NCBI GenBank assembly: GCA_025024175.1
Contig: QCXZ01000041.1
Coordinates: 29,817,786-29,881,785, forward strand
Direction of reading: 5' to 3'
Origin: Rhyzopertha dominica
Taxonomy: Eukaryota > Arthropoda > Insecta > Coleoptera > Bostrichidae
Length of the DNA stretch: 64,000 bases
Each line of letters begins with the position of its first letter. Position 1 is the stretch's first letter. Below, piece after piece: positions 56,035 to 64,000 of this stretch. The notes below the pieces were generated by a model. The model was not told the origin of the DNA and ran no database searches. It worked only from the letters and a program-made list of their open reading frames with translations. The position numbers and the translations under genes were made by a program.

Positions 56035-57518
56035 TGTAGTTATCCTATTTGCCCTTGCTGATTCTCCACTGTAATAAAATCGGCAGTTATATGAAGTTAC
56101 AGTATTAATGTAACGGCGTTGTCAATACTGTGATAAGAGTCTTTGTAAAAATTGAAGAAAATACGTGTTTCTAATTTAGTGTGTCAAGGATCGTCTGATC
56201 TAATTTATATCCGAGATATATAAAGTTGGAGTGTAGTTACATATGAACAAAGATAACGATAATTTGATTTGTAAATGCATTTAGTCACGGTAAGTGTAGC
56301 CTTTCCACATATTAATAAATTGTAATTCGCTGTTTGTTCATTAATAATAAATAGTTTCAATTACGCCTTTGCATAAATCTGTTGGAGATCTATTAATGTA
56401 AGTCCTGAATAGTACAGACTTGTTTATAAGTAAAGATACCCTTATTTAGCTGCAGGCATCGCTTGGTCGCATACTGTATTTAAATCTTTTTTAATCATTG
56501 CAGCCCATTTTACCAATTATGGGTTACCTACGGGTCTCCATCAACTGTTTCAGAAGTAGTCGATCTAAGGTGTTATTTTACGTGTCACCAGGAGTTATAA
56601 AGAGGTGTTAAATTTTAGGCAGGACCCTCTTATTGGCGCCGACAAATAAAACGCTTAACGAAGTTAAGGAGGTAGATGAAGGCGATTATTCCACAAGAGC
56701 TAGCGATGATAAGTTGTGTGCGGTGCTGTATCTGATGGAATATCGTAATGAGAATCCCGGGCTACTATTTAGATGGTGCTAGATAACGCGGACATTCATA
56801 AATCAGAGGCTTAGGAGGTGCAAACAGCAAAGAACAGTCTCATCGTGTTGTGACGTATCAAAAACAAAAAGCTTTTGTTTTCGGTACAGTGATTAATTTA
56901 TTAGTGTTACATCAGACAAAGGGAGGTCGTGATAAAGGTGTTCCAAAAAAGAAACAGTTCCTAAGCGGTTTAATTACAGAATATTTATGGCATGACTTGT
57001 ATTTTGTGTTCATGAATAGTTGTTGGACGGCATAAAATAATCTTAGTAATGTGTTCAATTTTTACCCGTATATTCAAAATCAACGGAATAAATGTAATTA
57101 AGTTTTTGTTTTTGCCTTTTTAGTACTGTGTTTCTCTAAGATCTACACAACTCAAAACGACAACTTTCGACCTGTTGTTTGCTTGTTTTAGCTGAGAACA
57201 ATGATTATTTGCTTTTATTGCCACCAAACCCAAACATAAGAAACAAGGTCTTTTGCTAGGAGCGTAAATATGCTTATCATTACGCAATATAAAATTAAGA
57301 GCTGTACCGGAAGAAATAAATGTTTTATCTTGAAATTTGAAATCAATTTTGAATATGCATTTTGTGGGAGTTAGGTTTCTTTTAAAACTTCAATGGGTTG
57401 TTTAGACGTTTCTGCTTTATTATTATAGCCGTCTTCAGTAATAGGTTATTGTTGATTATGGATCATCCTCAAAAATGTCATGAGTGTCATTTTGATTTAA
57501 CATTACATAGAATATGTA
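56035..57518. other. Intergenic region, no assigned gene
   Basis: A short open stretch at about 56630-56770 (+) reads as an acidic peptide (NEVKEVDEGDYSTRASDDKL) and another lies at 56850-57035; neither has a domain I recognise. They could be degraded transposon coding sequence. Confidence 0.35.
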
Positions 57519-58721
57519 CAGCAGACTCTCGATTGCATCCAAAACAGGATTGTCCGAAATTCCGCAATATCCGAAATGGTTAGCAAAAATATCTCCGCAT
57601 TAACCAAAACACGGAGCCTAAAAACTTCCGGTTATACCAAACGTAGTATATATGTACATTCGAAATTGCGTAGAAGAAGAAGCAAGATTACCAATGACTG
57701 ACGAAGTTATATTATTTGCAAAGCTAGAATAATCGAGCTTGTAACCTTTGGGGTGCATGTCGCAAAATGGAAGCGACGCGACGCGAAAGCGAACAGTTGT
57801 TTCTATGGAGAAAAAACTGAATGCTGTAAAACGTCTTGATGATGGATCATCACTAAAACTAGTAGGTAATGAGTATGGTGTTGGTACAAGCATAGTATGG
57901 AAATGGAGAGCGAACCGCCAATAAATTGAACAGTGAAACAGTGTTTTAAATACGATAAAATTTATAAGATGTATTTGTGGTTTAGGTACTCAACAACGAG
58001 CCCAAGGAATTCCATTACCTGGCCCTATTCTGCCGCAAAAAGCTCTTGAAAAAAGTGAAGAACTTCCTGTTGTTGAAGCACCATCCAATTTAAGGGATAA
58101 TGATCGCTGGCTGTCTAGATGGAAAGCGCGGCATGCTATCAGAGAAAGAACTTGTCATGTGTGGAGAAAAATCATCTGGTAATGCAATGACAGTGGACAC
58201 TTTTAAAAAGCAGTGTAAAAAGTTATTGATGACAACGATTATCACCTGCAGTAGGTTACACAAATAAGCAAAAACTGTGCTTGCAGTAATCAATCTGGAA
58301 GTCATAAACCGCGCCTAATGTGCACAGGTAAATCAGCAAAGCCACGAGCATTTAAACGTTAAGTTAGAAGAGTGCATAGATGGGCTCACAATTGTTTAAA
58401 GTGTTTTTATTTAAAAATTCGTTTTATCAGTTAAAAATTAAAAAAAAATATCCAGGTAAAGCTTTGCTTTTGATTGATAATGCATCATTTTGTGCGAAAA
58501 ATCTCAAAAGTGGAGTAATCACAGTTTTGATGTTACCACCAAACGTCACATCCTTAGTGCAGCTGATAGACCAAAGTGTTCTGTAGAATCTAAAAAGGAA
58601 CTGCGGGGGGGGGGGCATTATTGAAGTAAGGAATGGATCCGAAAGCATGATTGAAAAGCATTAATCTGAAAGATGTAGGATTTTGGAGTGAAAATGCTGG
58701 AAACAGAATAAAAGACACTAC

Positions 58722-58869
58722 TGTAGCGTCACCAGCTATCTGGAGCAGTTCAACATTTATTTTCATGTGTATCTATGTTATGAGTTAGTTGATTTTTGGA
58801 TCGTTAATATATGTCAGGTTGACAAAAAAAGGTTTTCGTTTTCTTGTGATAAAACCGCGAACCCTGACA
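58722..58869 (+). repeat. 5' LTR (148 bp)
   Basis: It begins TGTAGCGTCACCAGC and ends ACCCTGACA. It differs from the 3' LTR by a few substitutions (for example ACCGCGAACCCTG against ACCTCGAACCCCG) and one A in an A-run, so the insertion is not brand new. Confidence 0.9.
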
Positions 58870-59147
58870 TAATTGGTGACCCCGACGTGATCATAAGCAG
58901 AAACGCGAACAATCTTAAGATCGCACATCGAGGTGGCGAAATTGTCGTGTCTGTAAACAGAGTCAAACCCGCATATACGGTAACGGAAGAACCACAGCCT
59001 CCGACGGATATGCCAACTGCAAGTAACCTGCAGCGCGAAGAAGCCGACCTCAGAATTAATGAACAAACGACACGGTTCGGAAGGCGTGTTAGATTTTTAG
59101 ATCGCTTCCAGATCTCATCGTCATTCCATCACTGGCGGGGGAGTGGA

Positions 59148-59294
59148 TGTAGCGTCACCAGCTATCTGGAGCAGTTCAACATTTATTTTCATGTGTATCT
59201 ATGTTATGAGTTAGTTGATTTTTGGATCGTTAATATATGTCAGGTTGACAAAAAAGGTTTTCGTTTTCTTGTGATAAAACCTCGAACCCCGACA
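59148..59294 (+). repeat. 3' LTR (147 bp)
   Basis: It begins TGTAGCGTCACCAGC directly after the polypurine tract and ends ACCCCGACA, followed by the target duplication ACTAC. Confidence 0.9.
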
Positions 59295-59729
59295 ACTACA
59301 ATACAGAAATCATGGAATAAAATTATCGAAAGTGAAAGAGAAAATGAAGAAGGCATCAGTATTGATGACTGAAAACTTATACGAACTTGCATATCAAACA
59401 AGTGTGTTTAAAAGATGTCCCATAAAGACATTAATACGTGGGTATATTTGTAAAAGGAAGGCAGCGAGCAGGAAAGGAGTGAAGAGGAAGAGCAAGGACC
59501 AAAAATCTCACATCAGGAAGGAATGGAAAGTTTATAAAAAGCTATGTTGTATGTTGAACAACAGCCAGAAGCTACGGCTACCGATATTTTAAAACCAGAA
59601 ATGTATTTAAAAGCAAAATAACAATCCGCATTAAATTCCTTTATTTCATTTACATAACATGTAAATAATACCATATGTATCTAAAATGCATGTCTATGCT
59701 GTGCTGTCTGCACCGCAACTATCTAGCAG

Positions 59730-59815
59730 ATAGATCCCATAATGGCAGCTAGGTGGTTTTATCATCATGTCAGTGTAATGCTGACAAATGGCATTGCCAT
59801 CTAAATTCTTTTTAC
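59730..59815 (+). repeat. Dispersed repeat, copy shared with 25.9 kb
   Basis: GGCAGCTAGGTGG, then ATCATCATGTCAGTGTAATG and CTGACA, then ATTGCCATCTAAATTC. The last block also matches, inverted, 25741-25776. It sits inside the right end of the Tigger element. Confidence 0.75.
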
Positions 59816-59924
59816 CATTTGTATCATTATGACTTATTATTTTCCTTAAAAAAATTATTATTTGATATTTGATAATCCGAAACAGGTCCGATCCTGAGCA
59901 TCATGGATAATCGAGAATCTACTG

Positions 59925-60695
59925 TACTTTATACCGAACAGAACAAACGAAGTGAAATTTTGTGTGAGCTTATTAAAATTTTCGACTTTTGTACCGCTAT
60001 TCAAGGATCTGCCATGGGAGGTGTGTGTATGCATTGGTGTTCCCATCGATAGTCATTTTTTATTTAGGTTTTGAAAGGAACCTGACATACAAAACGCATA
60101 CAAAAATTAACAAATTCAGAACGTATTCCTTGTTCCAATTTTCTTGGAGCATTTCCAACAATTACTTTACTTCATCAATGGCGGTGCTGCGACAAACATT
60201 ATAAAATAACTGCGCGAAGATTCTAAAAACTGTTTCAAACTGATTGAGAGCCAATTTATAAGACGTTCATAAACAAATTTCAGAGAATCACCCAAACAGA
60301 AAGTGTTGAAATATTATTATTATTCGCATCGCCCAGTGGACACTTCCGACAAGCCATCATTAAATCATACCGTCACCAGATAGGCTTAATTGGGAGATAT
60401 AATAACAAAGCCGAGAATCAAGTTCTTGCGTTTCATAAATGATACAACTCTGCAGGCTTTACAAACCGTAACGATATACAATTATTTTTGAATGAATGAA
60501 AGGCTTTTGTTTATCTCTTTTTTGACTGACGCTCAGTGCCGTTCCTCCTGATTGTTCTGCGTTAATCGACTCGACAGTAAATCCACTTTTAAAAAGGGAG
60601 ATTGAGATTGTACATTAGTTTCTGTTTGTTTTGTGTCTGTATATACAACGGCAACTTCTTACCTTAAGATACGCTCTCTACTAGATTAGGTTAGG
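59925..60695. other. Spacer without recognised gene
   Basis: The small frames at 59989-60204 (+) and 59858-60046 (-) show no domain; nothing else is assigned. Confidence 0.45.
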
Positions 60696-61412
60696 CAGTG
60701 GCGCTTTTAGAATTTTGTTCTGGGGGAAAGTCTCAAAAATTTTTTACCTTTTTCAAACGCGCAAACAAATAAAACAGGTCCCAAAGTTCTGTTTATTATT
60801 TTTGCATATAAAAATTTAGTTCAACTCAAATTAAAGGTAATATAATACATACATTTAATACATAAATATGAACTTTGGGAATATATAAGAATTATCTGAA
60901 TCGCGTTATATTGACTGGTGACTGCAGTTCAAAAGTTTTATTTATTAACTGTAGACTGCAGCATTGTTGCCGGTAATGGAAAACCAAATTGCACTCAGGG
61001 CTATTTGAAGTTGNACTATTAAACTTGAAAATTTACAAACAATGCTAACTTCAATTTTNTTGTCAACAAGAGGNAACATCCTGTTTGATTAAACAAGAAG
61101 CTGTTTTCTTTTAGATTATGTATCATAACACAAAGTTGTTGGGGTATTTTCGCCTCAGGCGTTGGTAGATATTTACAAAAGTCAAAGATACCACTAGAGA
61201 CTAGACTGACTATTCTGATTCATTTGTCGGTAACCGTGTCGGTATGCGTAACGATGGCGCACATGGAACCATAGGTAAGAGAATAGTAGTAGATTGGAGT
61301 CTCAGAATTATTGTTGTTAATATTTGATAGTATTATATTAGATAAAAATACAGTGTCACTTACTTACCGAGGGAGGGGAGGATACGTCGGACCACCATTA
61401 AATACGCCACTG
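60696..61412. mobile_element. hAT-like non-autonomous element (CAGTGGCG ends)
   Basis: It starts CAGTGGCGCTTTTA and its right end is CCATTAAATACGCCACTG, whose complement is CAGTGGCGTATTTA: a terminal repeat of about 14 bp with two differences. The interior (717 bp) is non-coding with three N bases. The flanks (AGGTTAGG and GTTATTAT) do not form an 8-bp duplication, so the assignment is tentative. A third CAGTGGCG end is at 61611. Confidence 0.5.
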
Positions 61413-61773
61413 GTTATTATTATTAATAAGATTTAATTTAATAGGTATTTAGAAACCGTGTTGTGCGTAATTGTTTTAATTCCAAGCGACGAAGAGAATA
61501 TTATAATTAATAATTGCATGCAATTTGTGCTTACTTAGCCTAATGAGGATCTTTTGATACTAAATTATGCCTGTTTATATTTTAGTAGAAATTTTTTTTA
61601 CTATTGCGGCCAGTGGCGGAATTGGCGTATAAGAGGAACTAGTGCAATTTAATTTTGTGGCCCACCGATTTACGTACTTTTAGTACCACGTCCCGCACTA
61701 AGTTGATATTAAGTATTGCCAGCTTTGATCAGGATTTGAACACGGGAATGTTTATTACTAGCCGAACGTCCAC

Positions 61774-62017
61774 TATTCCAGGTCAAAGTGGCCAGCCAGC
61801 CAGGCGCATTTGCAGCTAAATCGGTCGTGGCTCAGTATTTCCGAGCCTCGGAGCGTAACTCGCTACGGTGCCGGTGGTCAGATTCTGGCTACCACTAGCT
61901 AATTCGAAGTTCGAAAATACTGAGCGACGAGCGATTCAGCTGCAAATGCGCTGGATATCCTTCAGTAACGTCACATGTCGTAAAGTTTGACGTATAAATG
62001 CTACTTTGACTTGAAAT
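61774..62017. repeat. Imperfect inverted repeat (MITE-like hairpin)
   Basis: ATTCCAGGTCAAAGTGG (61774-) is mirrored by CTACTTTGACTTGAAAT (62001-62017). An inner pair, GCGCATTTGCAGCTAAATCG to GTGGCTCAGTATTTCC (about 61804-61846), is mirrored at about 61910-61953. The element is about 244 bp and non-coding. Confidence 0.6.
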
Positions 62018-62024
62018 TTAAATA

Positions 62025-62085
62025 GGTGGCGCAGTGGCTATCACGTTTGACTAGTAATAAAAAGGTTGACACAATCTGAATGATG
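62025..62085 (+). repeat. tRNA-derived SINE head (candidate)
   Basis: GGTGGCGCAGTGGCTATCAC contains a good RNA polymerase III A box (TGGCGCAGTGG). AAGGTTGACACAATC about 30 bp further is a degraded B box. No poly(A) or simple-repeat tail or target duplication was delimited. Confidence 0.4.
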
Positions 62086-62099
62086 GTGATGATGAAGCA

Positions 62100-63037
62100 G
62101 CCCCATGACGAAGAGGCCGCCATCGTCCAGCGTGCGCTTCTTGCGCTTTTGCAAAACACCGCCATTGACTGCGGATGGTTGAAAAGCAGGCGGTTTTTTG
62201 GTTGTGGGGTGAGTAGGCGTTTTGGGATCGAAGTCTAATACATTAAGGTTGTTGGTAATCTTTTTATCGGTGTTATGTTGGTGGATGATTTTATTTTAGG
62301 TACTATTCTTGCTTCTTGCTCCTCTTTGGGACCAAAGTTCTTTTAATTCCATAGTCAATGGAAAATATGTTGTCTTTTTTGTATTGTACTCGTATTTGTA
62401 ATAATATTATTATGTTTACTATATTATTTAACTTATTTCTGCGCCTGTATGGTTTACAAAAACCATTGGTGAATGGCAAGATGGTTTTCATACCAGTTGT
62501 TTCAATGAAAATGAGCCACCCTCACTAATTCCTATGGAGACGTATTTGAGCAAAATCCTTAAACTGGTTGATTGTATTTCGCGGAGGGACGACTTGTATG
62601 ATGTACCATTCGAAGTTGTTAGAACTCCTAGCAGCTCTCGCCTTTTATTTTTCAGTGGGAAAAGGGATCGAATAATACTTAATTTTAAAGTCTTTCGAAT
62701 CCTTTCTCTAAATATTCAATATTTATCACGAAATGCTAAATTACCTTACGAACGACAATTTTCCATTTTCTTCAAAGTTAAAAAAGACTCAATTTAATGA
62801 TAACATTTTTTGTGGATGCAGCTAGTACATAGATTTAGTTTGTTTAAGAAAATAAAAACATACCTCTGAAAATTTAAGACATTAAAAACTACCTCTCTGA
62901 CCTTTTTCGCACCTTATAATTGAATTATCTTTCTGAGTTTTTTGCATTGAATCATCAGTTTGAATTTTGTAATTAATTAGAATCTAACATTATACTCGTA
63001 AGTATGAAATATTAAATAATGTTTACTAAAATAACGA
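62100..63037. other. Region with one unassigned open frame
   Basis: The + frame at 62534-62797 (87 aa) has no recognised motif. Nothing else is supported. Confidence 0.35.
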
Positions 63038-63602
63038 CTACCTTATACTAAACCAACTATATTTCTTGAAAGCAAGCTGATTGTTTGAATGTGCTTTCTT
63101 CACATGCTTTGACGATATTTTCGGCCCAACGGTGATTTGCTCTTGGAACTTATTGTCAAATTTAGGGAGACTGAATTGGTACAGAGTCGGAGTCGTAATT
63201 ACCGCTGTTGCCGTTTTGGATCTCCTAGACAACGGGCAATTTGTCCGATAGGTATCGCGAGCTTCAACATGCCTTTCAAGATTTTGCACAAACATACGTT
63301 TCCTAATTTCCAAATTCACTTTACTATAAATTAAAAGAAGGTGATTTCTGCGAAAGCTTGAAGGAACGTAGCAACAGTAATCCACATTGCCTTTATAATA
63401 CTTGTTTCTCAGACGTTTTCTTAAATAGCCATTTAACCAGTTTAACAGCAAACTCTGGAAAAATGTTTATTCGAACTTGATACAGGAAGTACACAATAGC
63501 AATCAAAAAACTTAATATGTAGGCAGTGATCATATCATATGTCATTTCTTCCTTGAGGAATATCTCGACGTTTATCTCCATATCGTTAACAATATATAAC
63601 AA
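63038..63602 (-). other. Pair of overlapping minus-strand frames, unassigned
   Basis: The frame at 63602-63393 (69 aa) has one hydrophobic segment (MITAYILSFLIAIVYFLYQV) that could span a membrane or act as a signal anchor. The frame at 63451-63038 (137 aa) overlaps it by 59 bp in another phase and is basic and hydrophilic. They could be two parts of one gene joined by an intron or a frameshift, or chance. No family is recognised, and neither start is supported by context. Confidence 0.3.
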
Positions 63603-63924
63603 GGTGAGAAGTTGAATGAAAATAAACTAGTTTTTCAGCAAGACGAAAGACATACTCATTATGCTGTTTACGTTAGGCAATTCATTGCTTACTGAAAGAC
63701 TAGTAGATTGCGTTTTCTTTTGGGGGACAATTGAAGTCGAAGGTTTTTAAAACGGAACCAGCATCCTTAAAGGACTTTCATCAAAGAATTGTGTTTGAGT
63801 GCCGGTAGTTAACCCGAGAGATCTTCAGTAATGTTATGTATGGAGGTTGATGGAAGCCATTTTGATAATTTAATCAGTTGCAACTTATGTAATTTCACAA
63901 ATTGATCTACCCTTCTTTCCTATT

Positions 63925-64000
63925 AAAAATTAAAGGTGAAGGCTGCCAGAGCAGATTTGCTCTTGCGACAGCCAATGATTACATGATGTCCCCTCCGAAA
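63925..64000 (-). pseudogene. Possible fragment of a short-chain dehydrogenase/reductase (edge of window)
   Basis: The minus strand from the edge reads RRGHHVIIGCRKSKSALAA, which resembles the beta-2 region of SDR/retinol-dehydrogenase-type enzymes (usual form RG-x-x-V-I-I-x-C-R). No GT donor follows, and the frame reaches a stop after about 10 more residues. It is either a decayed copy or a chance match; the glycine-rich NAD(P) motif would lie outside the window. Confidence 0.25.

Larger units (their letters stand above)
58722..59294 (+). mobile_element. Internally deleted LTR retrotransposon nested in the Tigger element
   Basis: Two nearly identical LTRs (58722-58869 and 59148-59294, TGT...ACA) flank only 278 bp. 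Right after the first LTR comes ATTGGTGACCCCGACGTGAT, a primer-binding-site-like sequence with TGGT at its start. Right before the second LTR is GGCGGGGGAGTGG, a polypurine tract. The target duplication ACTAC is present at 58717-58721 and 59295-59299. The interior encodes the end of a pol protein, in frame, including IAHRGGEIVVSVNRVKPAY and GRRVRFLDRFQ, typical of Ty3/gypsy pol C-termini. Gag, protease, RT, RNase H and most of integrase are deleted. Confidence 0.9.
57765..59620 (+). pseudogene. Tigger-type (CENP-B/jerky-like) transposase, decayed and interrupted
   Basis: The N-terminal CENP-B-type helix-turn-helix is at about 57785-57923: RTVVSMEKKLNAVKRLDDG and LVGNEYGVGTSIVWKW, then a stop. 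A middle piece follows at 57985-58330. A DDE segment at 58455-58586 reads KALLLIDNASFCAKNL then LPPNVTSLVQLIDQSVL, where the Asp of L-I-D-N-A is the second catalytic residue and the L-P-P-N-x-T-S motif is the Tigger hallmark. The LTR element then interrupts the gene. The C-terminal part resumes at 59295 with IQKSWNKIIESERENEEG and, in another frame near 59560, YVEQQPEATATDIL, the usual jerky-type end. Stops and frameshifts make it non-functional. Confidence 0.85.
57519..59924 (+). mobile_element. Tigger/pogo-type transposon with TA target duplication, containing a nested LTR element
   Basis: The element starts CAGCAGACTCTCGATTGCAT and ends with the near complement (ATAATCGAGAATCTACTG), giving an approximately 20-bp terminal repeat of the pogo/Tigger type. 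TA flanks both sides (57517-57518 and 59925-59926). The total is 2406 bp, of which 578 bp are the LTR element at 58722-59294 plus one copy of its 5-bp duplication. The remaining about 1.83 kb is short of a full Tigger, so internal deletions are likely. A decayed transposase occupies the middle. Confidence 0.88.

Noticed and set aside
1..64000. CRISPR arrays, bacterial operons, rRNA or tRNA genes
   Set aside because: No regularly spaced short repeats, no ribosome-binding-site/ORF clusters, no rRNA-like sequence; the only tRNA-like signal is the SINE head near 62025, which lacks a full cloverleaf.

Overview
This is an AT-rich eukaryotic window with widely spaced exons, canonical GT-AG introns and many decayed transposons. 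The transposon types (CR1/Jockey-like LINEs, Ty3/gypsy, mariner and DUF4817-type transposases, Tigger/pogo, hAT, MULE with FLYWCH, THAP) point to an insect, possibly a beetle; the order is a guess. Isolated single N bases suggest a consensus assembly. I see no bacterial gene, CRISPR array, rRNA or convincing tRNA.

Two host genes carry the window. Both are on the + strand and encode SLC16-type monocarboxylate transporters (MCT, major facilitator superfamily). Gene 1 (CDS 12342-41660, 7 exons, 568 aa) has large introns full of transposons. Gene 2 (CDS 45030-53517, 8 exons, 522 aa) lies about 3.1 kb downstream of the gene 1 poly(A) signal and has four introns of only 49-58 bp. Both keep the TM1 motif (DGGWGW / EGGWGY) and the TM8 Asp-x-x-x-Arg pair. 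They share phase-1 intron positions and look like an old tandem duplication. Gene 1 has a candidate 30-nt in-frame cassette exon at 24741-24770.

Layout. 1-0.8 kb: PHD-finger ORF1 of a LINE (minus strand, runs off the edge). 1.3-4.4 kb: broken Ty3/gypsy pol (minus), butted against LINE endonuclease/RT remains at 4.5-5.9 kb. 6.1-6.8 kb: dead mariner-like transposase. 6.9-7.2 kb: hairpin repeat. 7.4-9.6 kb: TIR transposon with an exact 8-bp target duplication. 9.6-12.3 kb: upstream of gene 1. Intron 1 holds a palindromic MITE, a hAT non-autonomous copy with an exact 8-bp duplication and another TIR pair. Intron 2 holds a THAP-domain relic. The intron after exon 3 holds a multi-layer fold-back element and one copy of a two-copy repeat. 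Intron 4 holds a MULE relic and a 1.2-kb fold-back made from the 5' end of a DUF4817-type transposon. Gene 2 introns hold a mariner end and a decayed DUF4817-type transposase. 55.1-56.0 kb: mariner relic followed by a tandem repeat. 57.5-59.9 kb: a complete-length but dead Tigger element with an internally deleted LTR retrotransposon inserted in it (5-bp target duplication). 60.7-62.1 kb: hAT-like ends, a hairpin and a SINE-like head. The right edge has an unassigned minus-strand ORF pair and a possible short-chain dehydrogenase fragment.

I did not find a new biochemical system. The most informative items are the candidate micro-exon, the fold-back elements with hammerhead-like cores, and the nested insertion with readable target duplications.
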